A DNA stretch of 64,000 nucleotides from Tubiluchus corallicola (Eukaryota; Priapulida; Priapulimorpha; Priapulimorphida; Tubiluchidae): positions 871,001 through 935,000 of the forward strand of contig JAQGDQ010000037.1 of assembly GCA_030141605.1 (NCBI GenBank). The letters are read 5' to 3'. Below the pieces are notes generated by a model. It saw only the letters and a list, made by a program, of their open reading frames with translations. It was not told the DNA's origin and did no database searches. The stretch's first letter is position 1. Every line of letters starts with the position of its first letter. Both the position numbers and the translations under genes were made by a program. Shown here one piece after another: positions 24,601-39,600 of this stretch.

Positions 24601-27600
24601 GTTCAGCGCTTGTGGGAATATCTGTTAGAGCTGCTGAATGCCCGTCGTATGCGCCTTGAGATGTCATTGCAGCTGCAGCGCACATTCCAGGAGATGATTC
24701 ATATCCTTGACTGGATGGAGGAACTCAAGGTATTTTCTTGTTAAAAATATTCTTTTGAAGTTTGAATTATATATACATTTCATGGAATAGAATGATAATT
24801 CAGCTTTTACATTTGCATAGCCTTTTTTCTTTTCCATATGTAAATCATTGTAAGTTAGGACTAGAATTTCAATGCAAGTCAGTGAAATCGTGGAATCCAT
24901 TCGCCTAAACATTCACACATTGCCCATTACCGCGAATCTAGTTAGATTTGCACAGCTTTTATCTGGATTTAAAAAATTAAAGAAATACTGGCACCAATCT
25001 GACTTTTTGCGTTATCCTAGCACGTTTGTTGCCGTATTGTGCTTGCGAGTTTACTTAGTTATTTCCCAAGTGTCTTTGGCACATTGCGCTTTTTATTCAA
25101 AAGTTTCACGTAAAAATTATAGGGTTTTAGGTTCGATGCTAGGCCAACCAGAATACATACTTGAGGCAGAGGGTATTAAAGTTTGGAAACACTGCCGATC
25201 TGTCAAGTTATCATGTTTTGCGTAAAGAACCTCTCAAATGTGGCATTATCAATGCCTGCAGGAAAACAATTTCTCTGCAAGGTAACAGGGTAATTAGGGA
25301 ATGTTAGGTCTGATTCTGAAAAAAGTGTTTGTATTAACTATGATTAATTCTTATAATACGTCACTTTAAACTGAAATTCAATCTACTGTTTCGGTTATTA
25401 TAATTCATTGTATTTGAATGTAATTTAGACCTCAATTTTTTGGATTCTCGTAAAATGTCACGGCAAGAATTTGCTTAGATTGGGGCGAAATATAATGAAA
25501 TTCTGGAGTTATCATTGAAAGTGACATTGACAGTTAAACTACCCTACAGTCTCGTAATTTTTCTATATGAATGCCTTGGTGGTTTGTAGAACCGTCTCAT
25601 GTCGGATGATTTTGGTAAACATCTGATGGGCGTTGAGGACCTACTTCAGAGGCACAATGTATTAGAAGCTGATATCAAACTAGTGCGCGACAGAATTGAT
25701 AATGTCAACTCACAAGCCCAGAAGTTCGTCGATGACGAAGAAGGTGTGTGTTTTAACCTATTGACCAAATAATGTGTGGTCCTTTAGTATCTGTTTTAAT
25801 TATTTTGTTTATGGCACATTGAAGTTGCAACAATGATACTTCACTTGGTAAAATGGTTTTTTGCTGATTGCGACTTGATTATGTTTGATGCAATTTTCCA
25901 TTAATATGTTTTCCTATGTTGACACATTAATTATTTTTACCGTAGGCTATCATCCTGTTGACCCAGCTATTATAAAAGAGCGTATGCAACACTTGGACGC
26001 TGCCTATGAAGAGCTACGGCAGTTGGCAGATGATCGCTACAATAAACTCCTGGAGTCACGTCGCTTGTGGCAGTTCTTCTGGGAGAGTGCTGAAGAGGAG
26101 GCATGGATCAAAGAAATGGAGCATACTTTGTCTTCACCAGATCTTGGTCATGATTTGCAAAGTACACAGCTCTTACTTAATCAACACAAGGTAAAGAAAA
26201 CATTCTACCTGAGAGAAAGTGTTGTTTTTCATAGTGATGTGATTATGTCACTGCCTTGTCAACATTTGAATGAGTAGGATTCACTTCTCATATTGCAGAG
26301 TGAAACATTGTTATCACTACTTCATATTTTAAAATGTTAATCTTAAATTTTATTTATTTTTATTGCCATTGTTGTTGTTATTATTACTGTTGTCATTGTC
26401 CTTGTTGCACATAAAATTGTTTCAATTTTTACAGACACTGGAGGCAGAGATAGATGACCATTATAGTCACCTTGCTAATGTGCTTCAAGGTGGCGAAACT
26501 CTTGTCACAGAAGGTCATTTTGGCACTACCGAGATTAAACAAAGAATAGATGATGTTAATGGAATGTGGGAAAATCTCCTTGAACTTGCAAAATATAGAA
26601 AGAAGCGATTACTGGAAGCTATGGATAAATACAAAGTATTGTTTCTTTCTTCTTACATTTGTTTTTGTTATCATCAACAAACTTGTCTGTATTAGTACTT
26701 CAGTCGTAATGTGTTTATGTGGTTTAAGGTTATATGCCAGATTGATTGACAATCCGTTATAGTAAGTCTTGTCGTTGTCTAATTGTTGTTTACCGGATCG
26801 GATACCTTTTTGCAGTTATTTGCTGATTGCGATGATGTTGATGCATTCATGATGGACAAATTTAGACTCGTCGCAAGCGAAGATGTTGGCCGAGATGAAG
26901 CAAACACAGAGTCACTTCTAAAGAAACATGATGTATGTCATCTACATCAATAATCCATTGCTTCAATGCAATAAACTTCGTAAATTGGGCATGTCAAAAT
27001 CTGTTACAAATTTATTTAATCATAGTTTTTTCCTAATAGTTTTGTTGTATTTCCTGTCTAGATGTTTCACAAGTCTTTTTTTTGGCTAGGACATCATGGA
27101 TGAATTGAAGAATTATGAAGGTGTTGTTGAGGGTCTGCACGACCAGATCCAAAATCTTAGCCCAGAAGACCAGACGTCTCCTGAAGTTACAGACCGGCTT
27201 GCAAACATCGACCGCCGCTATGGAGAATTGACGGAACTTGCTAAGCTTCGCAGACAGAAGTTGCTGGATGCGCTGTCTCTGTACAAATTATACAATGAAG
27301 CTGATGCTGTGGAAGCTTGGGTTAATGAAAAGGCATGTACCTAATTAAAAATTAAACATGAAATACTTCAAGTTCAGTTTAACACACTTGAATGTGTTAG
27401 AAACTTGAGCTTTAGAATTTCTTTACTTTGTGTGATACTGATGTGCAGAAACAAACATTTTCATACTTGGGATGGTTTTTGTATTGTTACAGTTTGCATT
27501 GGAAAATGTACATTATGACCAAACATATAGCATGGCTCATACTGGCTTTATAGTTTTAAAACAAAAGTTAATTAAGATAATATAGTCACATTTTTTATTT

Positions 27601-30600
27601 AATTTAGGAAAAACTGTTGGATACCATGATACCAGGCAAGGATGCAGACTATGATGAACTTGCTATCATGAAACATCGTTTCGAAGGCTTTGAACAAGAG
27701 ACTGAAGCTAGCAAACCAAGGGTAAATGTTTTCGCATGCTATTATTACAAAAACTCTTGCACTTCAAATTGTTTTTGTTACCTAGTGTGCTTTAGTTGTC
27801 ATAAAATGAAATTTGTAAGTATTCATTTTCTTTTGAATAGGTTGAGACCGTGAATGAACTTGCAGCACAGCTTGTAGAAGCAGAAAACCCACACGCTAAC
27901 GAAATTGTGGCCAAGCGAGACGAAGTCAATCAAAAGTAAGCGGTAGTTCTGAAATTTTAGTAGTACAGTGTTTGAATGACTTATCAAATTTTTACTTTTA
28001 ATTCTGCCTGCTGGTCTGCTACTGTAATGTGACGAGGCTAAATTGTGACTTGTGATTGGCCTCAAAAGAACAGATTGCAGAATATCAATACCGAGAAACG
28101 TGGTAGTTATGGTTTTTTAGGGTCTGCCTCACTGTCACCAATGTTAACTGCATGAGCAGGACATTTAAACTTTCTATTAGTTGGTTGTGCGTTACATATA
28201 TTGTAAAAGTAATTGCTAAGTAGCATATTACGCTATTGCAGTTTGGAAAACTTGTAGTTATGTCGTACTTGCACTTGCCATTAAGAGAGTGCATTATATA
28301 AATGATCTTAATTGTGCGTTATTATTTCTTAGGTGGTCAGAGCTGCTGGATTTGTCGACAAAGAAAAGAGGAGAAATTCAACAATTTCACAGTGTGCAGA
28401 CCTTTCACATCGAGACTGAAGAAACTATTGTAAGTAAATTCCAAGCTTAATTTACAATTAGTTAGCAAGTAATGTGTAATTGGGTTTGATACAGTTTTTT
28501 ACAGTATTAAACTGATTATTTTCTGCCTATTTAGACCTGGATTAATGAGAAGTGCAAGATTCTGGAAGAAACCCAGGAATATGGTGATGATCTTGCTGGT
28601 GTAATGAAGCTTCAGCGTCGCATGAGCTTTATGGAAAGAGACATTAAAGCCATAGAGGATAAGGTAAAGCTTTGAATTAATAGTGATTTCATTAAGCTGT
28701 CAAACTGTGGTTAAGTTATGCTGCTATGTTTTATATTTCAGGCTAACTAATCTAGCTGCCATATTGTGATGAAGTTTAATTGAAGCACATTTATTTTTGT
28801 AATTACAGATGAATGAATTAGAACAAGAAGCTGATCGCATTGAAAAGGAACAACCTGAAGAAGCTGCTGACATCAGACGTCAGATTGAAGAGATCAGAGT
28901 TGTCTGGAATGGTTTGCAGACTCTTGTGAGTTGTCATTGTGTTTGCTTTTTGATAATTCCAACAAAAAATAAAGTTTTATTCCTTGCACATAAAATTCAG
29001 CATTTCTTTGTTGTCAAATTAAAAACTTCCTGCCTTTCAGGTTGAAGATCGGGAAGCAAAATTAGCCGAGTCTGGTAATCTTCAGCATTTTCTCCGCGAT
29101 TTGGATGGCTTCCAGAATTGGTTGTCAAAGACGACAGTTGCTGTTGCTTCTGCCGACCAGCCAAACGACTTGCAGGTGCAACTTTCATATCGTGTTGCTA
29201 ACACTAACCAATTTTGTTGCATTTGTTTAAATTAGTTTGTAAATAGTTCATGGAAAACAATACAATATTTATTTTTAACGACTTTGCGTAATGTTCATTC
29301 TTTTGTCATTGAAGGAGGCTGAAAAACTGTTACAACAGCACCAAGCATACAAGGAAGAGATAGATAACTATGAAGATGAATATGCAAAACTCAAAGAAAC
29401 TGGTGAACAGATCACAGCTGCTCAGTCGGACGATCCTCAATATATTTTCTTACGGCAGGTAAACAATCACAAACAAAGAAATTACCTTTATTTATTATTG
29501 ATTAGCTAGTTAAAGTGAATTTCAAATTATCTTAGTTGGGTGCACTCTGGAAATTAATTTCTATTGTCCCTTTTTATTGAATATGGTTATTGTTTGATTA
29601 TTGTTAATACATCTGGCTTTAGAGATTGGAGGCGCTGAATGATGGTTGGGAACAGTTGCATCAGATGTGGGACAAGCAACAGAGATACCTGGCGGAGAGT
29701 CTAAATCAGCAGGTTTTCTTACGGGATGCAAAACAAGCTGAGACACTTTTGAATCACCAAGACAATTTCCTTGTCAAAGAGGAGGTCCCGGTAAATTTAA
29801 TTTTCTAGTTGCTTTTTTAGGTAGTGAAAGGGTTGTATTAATTGAGATTAAATGTAGCAAGAATTTTAGGAAAGCTAAGGTGAGTTGAACGTAGGCTATT
29901 GAAGTTATTTGGTGTGTTCATAAATTGGGTGATATTGGCCTCTTCACTGCCGCATGATGTGTATTACAGCTAGGGTAGGGAGTATTTTAAGAAGTTGCTG
30001 CTGCTACTATTACAGACATTTTGTAGTCCATATATTAAGTTTTCTGGCCAACAGAGGACAGCACCACTGTTTATTTTCAGTAGCCTGATCATGAAGTGTA
30101 ATTGGTTTGTGCATGTATTATTGCTACAGGTGTGTGTCAATTTAATTGTGTATTAAACATGATTGTACTGTCTCATAATACAAACCAGTCAGGATGGCAT
30201 TTTTGTGATGGAAGATTCTTGTTATAGTGTCAGTGAAGTGTTTAATTATAAAGAGTGGATTTCAACAGGCCCCAAAAGTTTTTTAACAAGCATGTGAAAT
30301 CTGTTACGTTAGTCTGGAATAGGTTTAATAAATTGTCTAGCTCTCTTGAGATAAGAAAGCAACTTTTGAAAAAATCCACAATATTTTGCTTTTTTTGTGT
30401 TAAATATTGTTTATTCTTTTTTATTCAAGACAACCTTAGAACAAGCTGAATCCGCTGTGAAGAAACATGAAGCGTTCATGAATACCATGGATGCAAATGA
30501 CGACAAAATTAATACTGCTGTTATGTTTGGGCAACGTCTGTGTGATGAGAACCATTATGATGCTGATAAGATTTACAAGAAAGCAGCAAACATTCAGAAT

Positions 30601-33600
30601 AGGTGTGTTCATTTAGAAGTATATGTTCTGTATTTAATTATGAAATTAAATCCATTGGGAAGATATTTTATGTAATTGCATATTTATAATACCGAACAAT
30701 TTTTTTCCATTAGGCAACAGAATAATAGAGCGAGAGCAGAAGACCAGCTTCAGAATTTGCGGGATCAGCTTGATCTGCAGCGTTTCTTGAGAGAGTGTGA
30801 AGAGTTTGGCTTCTGGTGTCAAGATAAAATCATTGCAGCGCAAGATGAAACGTACCGCTCTGCTAAAACCGTGCACAGCAAGTGGACACGACATCAAGCA
30901 TTCCAGGCTGAGCTTGATGCTAACAAAGAAAGGCTTGACAAGATTTTGGAGGTATTGATCTAATTTGTCATTTTATTTGTTTGTTTGTTTGTGCAAAAAA
31001 ATCTCTAGCTACGACATGCTCATAATTTATGATCCCTGTTTATTTAATGCAGACAGTCAAGTATTTAATTTTTTCACCTATAACTGGCATATTTCTACAT
31101 AGGTCTACCAGTGTAGGCAAAAGATGCAAAATTAAATATAAAAATATCTCTTTTATCTGCTGTAAAAAACCATTTGTTTTTACAAAATTTCTTAAACTAT
31201 GATAAAAACTGTCATCTTGCTAATTCAATGTTTTTTACAGGAAGGTGAAAAGTTGAAGCAAGAAAAGCCTCAGTTTGCTGATCAGATACAGGAACGTATG
31301 AATGAGTTGAAAAATCAGTATGACGGCTTGCAGGACACGACTCAGGATAAGGGTCAACAGCTGTTTGATGCTAACCGTCATGTACTTTATGAGCAGTCAG
31401 TTGATGACGTCGAGGATTGGATGACAGACTTGGAGTCACAGATTGTTACTGATACTGGTACTGACTTAACAAGCGTCACATTGCTCATGCAAACACAGCA
31501 AGTAAGTCCACAATGAACACTTTTGATTAGCGTACGGATTCTAATACTGTCTTTTGTTGAAGCCTGTAATTGTCAGGTGTGTTGCTATGCATATTTTTGG
31601 TGCTTTCATATATCTCTTGTGGAAATTTATTCGCTTGAACAAACTGAGTGCAGTTTCTAGTTTGAGAGTATTTTCAGAATTCAGTTTTTCACTTTAGCAA
31701 GTTCATATTGCTTTCAATTTATTTTGTTTGAAATGTGTTTTTTTCAACTTAGGTTCTTGAAAGCGAGATGAACGTGAAGCAGGCTCAGGTGTTGGAGTTG
31801 GAATCACAAGCGGCTCACTTGGCCAAACTTGAACCAGAAAACATTGACAAAATTGAAGCTATAGAAGCAAAGAAAGTTGCAGTTGAACAAAAGTAAGTGA
31901 ACTTATGTAGAGTAGGGATGTTAACGATAATGATTCTTATCATGTCGATATCGAAAATTGCTTTTTATCGTTATCATGTCGCTATTATTTTAGGAATATT
32001 ATAGTATCGAATTTAGTGCACATTGCTCACTTTTATGAAATTATTTCACTTTGCTTTTTTTACGCACTAGAATTATGTAAAAAAATTGAAAAAGAGTTAT
32101 TTATAAGGTGTTTGAATAATTTTCTTGGCCTTTCTTCCTGCAATAGTGGCTGTCTGAATTTGGTATTACATGTATCTATACCTTAATCGGGAAATAACCC
32201 GCAAAAAAATAAAGTGTTGAAATGTGCTGAGACTCCTTGCACAATAACTAACCACACGTTCAGTATCATTTATCGTTAATTATAAATTATAAATAATTTA
32301 TCGTATCGTATCGTCTGAAAAACAAATTACCATTATCGTATCATTGGAAAAAAGTGTATCGTTATCACCAGATGTGTGTCTTTTAACATCCCTAATGTAA
32401 AATGTACGTTATATTTGCATATTGCTGTTTTTCTTTTAGAATTTGCACATTTATTTGAAAACTTGTTGTTTCCTTCTAAGACTGTTGTGTTTTTTTAGAT
32501 TCCAGCGGTTACAAGAACCTTTGGTAGAGCGACGCAAGCTCTTGGAACGGAAGAAAGAGGTGTTCCAGTTTAAGAGAGACGTTGAAGACGAATTGTTGTG
32601 GATCGAGGAAAAAATGCCACTCGCTGCTAACAAGGATTATGGCAAGAATTTGTATGACTGTCAGAGACTAAAAAAGAGAAATCAGGTATACGTTTTTGCT
32701 TTTCCATGGCATGTCGAAATGTTTTTTTTAATTCTAATTTATAGTGTTGCGGTGTGCAGTAGGTTGTGAAAACATTCTTACATCCCTACTGGGATGGGAA
32801 AACATGACCAAGCTTAACAAAATGTTACTGTTTCACAATACTGAGCTGTAAATAAGTGGTTTTTTACGTTTAATATAACTTATGTAGCGTAATGAAATCT
32901 ACAATGTAATGTATCTTTCATCTTGATTGAGATTGCTTTTAATGTAACTAAATGACTATGTAGTTTTCAAAATGATCTGTGGGTGATTTTAATAAATAAG
33001 TGAGTAAAGATTATGCGTCATTCATTGCATAATGGCTAATGTTTTAAAATAACTTTAAGAAATGCTTTTTTGTAACTTCAGCTGCTGCGTAATGAAATCG
33101 ACAACCATGAACCACGGATTGTTAACATTTGTGAAGTTGGCCAGAAGCTGATTGATGAAGGTCATCCTGAGTCTGAAGATTACCGTGCCAAAATCGCTTT
33201 GCTGCAGGATCAGTGGATGGAGTTGCAGAATGCAGTCGATGATAGAGAGAGGGGATTAGACGAGAATGAACGAGCACAAACGGTACATGCTGTATTGTAA
33301 CTTAGTACCTGTCTAGGAACCACAAAAAATCTCCTCTTTTGAATTTTGACATTGTTTTATGCATTATTTTTTACTGGAGTTTTGTAACAGTTCTAGACTA
33401 ACACATTGCTTCTGTTTTTTAGTATTTTGTTGATACAGCTGAGGCAGAGACGTGGATGTCTGAGCAGGAATTGCACATGATGACAGAAGACAGAGGAAAG
33501 GATGAATTCAGCTGCAGTGCTCTCTTGAAAAAGCACAACAACCAAGAGGAGGTTATTGAAGAGTATTCTGACACCATCCGTGATCTTGGTGACACTGCTA

Positions 33601-36600
33601 GACAAATGATTGATGAGGGCCATCCTCTGAGGTAATTTACATCAATTTGATTTTGTTATGAACAGGTTTAAATGCATGCAACGTATAGCACTTTTCAAGA
33701 CTTAAACGATAAAGAAACTAATACCTTTACAATAAGTTAACACTATCATTTTTTCTTCAATTTTTTTGTAGTGAACCAGTCGCTGTAAGGCAAGCTCAGA
33801 TTGACAAGCTTTATGCGGGCTTGAAAGATCTTGCTGCAGAGCGCAAAGATAAATTGGACGAAGCATTAAAACTGTACAATCTAAATCGAGAAATCGATGA
33901 TCTACTTCAGTGGATTGCCGAAAGAGAAGTTGTTGCTAAATCACATGAGCTCGGTCAAGATTTTGAGCACGTCTGCGTAAGTTTTCTACATGTTTTACTC
34001 ACTGTACTATGTATTAATTTTAAGAGCTGTACATTTAAACCTCTTTTAAAGAAGATATTTTATCTTCACTTGAATACTTTTTTATAGATTTTTTTTATTT
34101 TATCTCAATTTTTACGAGTTTCTTTACTTAGATGTTACAAGAACGATTCAAAGAGTTTGCACGTGATACCGAAAGTATTGGTACTGAACGTGTTGCTAAG
34201 GGTAACGAAATAGCCGATGCTCTCATTAATGTGGGCCACAGTGATGCTGCTCTTATAGCACAGTGGAAGGATCAACTAAACGAAGCTTGGACGGACTTAT
34301 TGGAATTGATTGACACTCGTACACAAATGTTAGCTGCTAGCTATGAGCTACACAAGTATTATAATGATTGTAAAGATGTACTGGGAATGATTCTCGTAAG
34401 TATTTTATACCAGTTTTTGTATGAATATGATATGTATTCCCTGAGATTTTGTAAATTATTTCTTATGTATACTTTTAATTATGTGGTTTAATTTATTTGT
34501 TTGATCCAAATTATATTTCTTGATTAAACTTGCTGGTATTAAATTAATAAAAACACACTGTTACTCGTTTTTATTTAAATTAAATTGTTTTTTCATATCT
34601 AGGAGAAGCAGAATTCAATGTCTGATGAATTAGGTCGTGACGCAACTGTGGTTTCCACTTTACTTCGCAACCATGCTGGTTTTGAACAAGACCTGGCAAC
34701 ACTGGCAACACACGTAAGTTTAAAATATAATCACTAGTAATTTTTCAGGCCGTTAAGCATTTGCAGAATTTTTACCTTGTTCGGACACACACATTTTGCC
34801 TGCCCTGTTTTAGGGAATTATACTTTCGCTTCAGGTTTCCAGTATACAAGAAAAATCTGCTAATTTACAAGCTGCTTATGCCGGTGATAAAGCACGTGAG
34901 ATCCAGAACCGGGAAGCGGAAGTTGTTAATGCGTGGCTTAACTTACAAGCCATGGTGGATGGACGACGTGTTAAATTGGTTGATACTGGTGATTTGTTCA
35001 AGTTCTTTAGCATGGTGCGAGATCTGATGCTGTGGATGGATGACATAATTCGACAAATGAACACCCAGGCAAGTAGACATGTTCTTTTTACGGCATTAAT
35101 TAAGGTTTCTTCTAGTATTAATGAATATGGAACTTTGTCAATGGCATTAAATCAGTTCTATTACGGGAACTGTGTTCTGCTTTAACTTGCACGCATTTAT
35201 GTAGTTTGAAAGTTTGTGCTCACCTAAGTATTGTGTAATTAATATAGGAGAAACCGCGAGATGTTTCCGGTGTCGAATTGTTGATGAACAATCACCAAAG
35301 TTTGAAGAACGAAATTGATGCACGTGAGGAGAACTTTGATATTTGTGTTAATCTTGGTCAGAATTTACTTGCCAGAAAACACTATGCTTCTGCTGAGGTA
35401 AATGGACTTATTTAGCTACATTTCATCTATTTTTCATACAGTTTCGAGTTTCAGTTGCTGAGGCATTGGGGCGACAAGGGGTAATTAGCTCCTTTCGTAA
35501 GGGTGAGAAGGCGCAAAATTCTTCTAGAGTTTAATGCCTCTTAATTGGTAATTACTAATCCAACAGTAAACTAAAGTGTTCAAACTACAGCAAGATTGCC
35601 TAGTCGGAGATCATCATAGCTGTATTTAATTACTGCATACAGCTTAGAAAAAGGGCTAATGCTGTTACTTAACGGCGGGTGTAGGCATGTGGCGTGCATT
35701 TGAGTATATCGATAATTTTGGGAGAAACAGTAGCGTTATTCTCTAAATGTCAATTACATTATTGTGAAAACCTATAGTGTTCTGCATGTTTTAATGCTGG
35801 AACAGAATGTTTAAGGACTGACGTGTTACGAGCAACTAATGTGTGAAAAAGAGTTATTCTGGTGCACTACCGCAAATCAAACTCTGGGCGATCCTTCGAA
35901 AATTCGTTTATGTTTATCCCATCATGTCGAAAAAGGAAAGTCGGGCTCAGGGACCCAAAAAGCATCTACGCAACAAATGATTAAAACATTAAAAGGGTAG
36001 GGCGCCAGAAGTTTTTGTGCCCCCGGACACCACAAGTACTTGCTACAAGTACCGCTGTTCATTTGTGTATTTCTCAAGTCTTACAGAATGTCGATATTGG
36101 ATCCTGAAAATGATATTTTTCCACTTAAGCTTCTGTTTTGTTGATTGAGTTGCAAATGTTTTAATTGATAATTATTATTCAGACAAGTGCTGTTCTTTCA
36201 GATCAAAGACAAATTACTGGGGCTGACAAACCAGAGAGCAGCCATGATGGAGCAGTGGGAGCATCGCTGGGAACATCTACAATTAGGTTAGTAGTGACTA
36301 ATTCGTTATGTTTCATTTTACAAGTTCTGAGGCTCATGATTTCTTTTTCAGGAATAATAATGCTTTATCCTCGGTGTAAATGAGGACACACAGTGGACTT
36401 TTTGTTATGATAAACTGAGTATTCTGAAAAAAAACTATTTAAAAAAAATTTTTGTTGATTTTATGTATTCTGGTAATTACAATACAATTGCAGCATATAT
36501 CTCACGTATAAACGCATTCATACCTTGTCTGGTCGAAAAAAATAACATTGTTATTATAGTATTAAATCTATTCATGATCAACTGTTAGTTTTTTTGTGTG

Positions 36601-39600
36601 TGTGGGGTTCATTAGTGATTTTTGGTGATTTCATTAGTGATTTATTGGCCGGTCATCAATAGTTATGTGCACTCGAATGGAGCTAAAGACCCTCTCAGTG
36701 GCTTCAGTACCTAAGGTCTACCCCCATTTTTGTTATTACTATATTTACTATTGTGTAACATAAACTGTACGAAAAAAGTAGATTAAACTGTGATGTGACA
36801 TCAACTTCATTTTTGAAATTTTTAGAATCACATCTTCTGCGGCCAGCAAAAATCCTAGAAAACTACTCATGTATTCAGCACTTGTCTTCAATTTTTAGCA
36901 ACAGGCAAACTTTCATCTACGGTATTCAAAGCTGTTTCTACAGGCTAAATTCTTTTTATGTTTATATGTGTCATATACATCTTTTTCATAATTGCTAATT
37001 ACCTTTCTTTTAGTATTGGAAGTATACCAGTTTGCCAGAGATGCTGCAGTTGCAGAAGCTTGGCTTTTCCAGCAGGAACCTTATCTGGCCGGTGAGGAAT
37101 ATGGGGTAAGTTGCTATGGCAAATATTTAGTTTTTCATTTCTTGCCACACACTGTCTGAACATGTGCCAGATATATGTGGAAATGTGTCCCCGAATGTTC
37201 GTGATGTATGTCAACAATTTCAAAACCCGCGAAAACTTGGGGAACATTTTGTGACGTTTTGGACATTGATGGGATGATTTTGCCATTATTTTTCAACATT
37301 TTGCAGAACCTCGGTTGTCCAACACTTTTTTCGCAAAAATTCCATGAAATGGTCATGAAGCAATGTCAATATTATTTGTGCCAAACTGGTGCAACATTCT
37401 GTTTGTCACGTATGTATCGCATAATTCATAAATAGTTGCAGATGTGTCTCAAACACATTGCACGAATTTTTTGCAACATTCTCTTGATTGTTGTCTCTCA
37501 AAAAAATTGGCAAAAATAGTGCAAATGATCACCACATGGAGACTTAGGCGACAAAGCTCAATTGGATGAATTTTTTGAAGACTTAGAAATTATTAGCCAT
37601 TGCAGGAGTGTTGCATCCCCCATGAGACCCTGGCTTAAATCATATTTTATTTTATTGATTATAAATGCTTTTGCTGTTCTAGACAACATTGGATGAAGTT
37701 GAAGCTCTGATTAAAAAACACGAAGCATTTGAGAAGTCTGCTGCAGGACAAGAGGATCGATTCACTGCTTTGCAGAGACTTACAACAGTAATTTGTGTTT
37801 ACGTTTATACAACAAAATAACAAAAGCACTATAATAATGAATTTTATTTTTTGCTGTTTTTCTACTAATTTTGAAAGAAATCTTTAAAGAACTAATTCAT
37901 ATTGAAAGTTTCGCTAAACCTAGTTATACCAAATTTAATTCTAGCTGAATATTGTTTTGATTATTTACTTTAGTTTGAACTGAAAGAGCTTCGACGGAGG
38001 CAAGAAGAAGAAGAGGAGCGAAAGAGAGCCGAGCAGAGAGCTATCGAAGAAGCAGAAGAGCGAGAGAGGAAAGCCAGGTAAATTTTTATTTATAGGAATC
38101 AGCTATGCAAGTCCCTTTGAATACTTTTTAGTTGATCCTAAAGTTGCAAACTATTTTACATAAATAATATAACTTGATTTTAACATATTGTCATTTATTT
38201 AAAGATAGGTTCTGGTCCTATTACAGTCTACATTAGATAGGTGGTACCACTGGTTGCTCAGTACTGCTTGCGAAGTGCCAAACAGTTTTAAAAATAATTG
38301 TACATTGACAATGATTTCAGGGAACCCGAGGAACCGCAGGCTACAGCTGAACAAGAGAAAGACGTTGCTGCAGCACCAGCTGCTGCTGAAGGTTAGTTTT
38401 ACATCCCGTCCCGTTTATTAGAAGATACCACCTACTTAAAATTAAGGAATGTAAACGAAATAAATTTCTTGGGACATTAGCTACGATGTAAAGGTATTTG
38501 GAAGACACGTTTCTGCAGTTTCTTTTATTTTTATATGCGTAAAGGTAGCTGTTTCTCAGTGACAGTCATGCTGGTTAATAGTCTTTCAGTTTTATAAATA
38601 ATAGATGTTGTTTAAGTAACCTTTCATTGCGGCAGGACATAATTTCATAATTATATCGGATTCAGCCATGCGGAGCTTCGTTGACTCAGTTTGTATTTTA
38701 TCAGCCTTTTCTGAAAATGCTGCAGTTCTTTGAATGATTTTATGGCACTTGGTTAGCTCTGTCTCAATGCGGTACCTTTCAGAGCAATTTTAATAATTTC
38801 AATAACTATGATTTTTTCCGGATAGCTAAAGGGAATAAACTACTTGGCGTCTGACTTTCTTTCATTTTCGCTAAACTGGTTTTTGCATGGCAATTTTATA
38901 TGTCAGAAAAAGATTATTTGCTCTGTTTTTGTATACTTTAATGTACGTGTGCTTCATTGTTTGTGCTGGCACACTCGCATTCGATTTTGTAGAGTGATAT
39001 AAAAAATGCATTAACAATAGTGAAAATAAATGAACTGACATGCATTAGATTAAACGGTGAAGACCATTTATTTTCTATTATATTTGAAATTCGTAAAAGC
39101 ATTTGTGTTTTTTTATGAAAATTTATTTCATCCGAGGTATTCTACATGTATTTACATTTAGTTAATAACGGACACAAAATATTTTGTTCTTTATACTAAA
39201 ATTAGGTTCTTCCACATTTAAGTAAATCCTGACTTTACATTAGTTGCACAGTAGAAACTTTGAAAAATATAGATGAAGTTTCTTTCTGGTGTGTATGTTG
39301 TGGAGTTATTTGAAATTATTTTTTAGCTGTGTGGTTGCTGAGCCGTGTAATATAATATTAGATATTTGCTTGTTATGCGATCCTATTATATGTCCCGGGG
39401 CTCTAATTTGGTACTAGACTGTAATTTTGTTGTGACAAGCAAGTTACACAGTCAAATTTTTTATTTTCAAGACCTGCATGTGTCCCTTAATCATAACGCA
39501 TTGCATGTTTTGCTACACTACTTAATATGCATGCCGCCTTACACTGCACATGCTTGGCAGTAAATTTTGCTAGCTAATGTTTACGTAAAAATGATAACTT

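Noticed and set aside
35449-36075. Possible old DNA transposon in the intron after spectrin exon 35 (GGGGCGACAA at the left, complement GGGGGCACAA at the right)
   Set aside because: The end similarity is short and imperfect and no target-site duplication is visible. I leave it as unassigned intron.
37135-37435. Overlapping frames on both strands in a spectrin intron
   Set aside because: Neither resembles a known protein. They sit entirely inside an intron whose flanking exons join cleanly.
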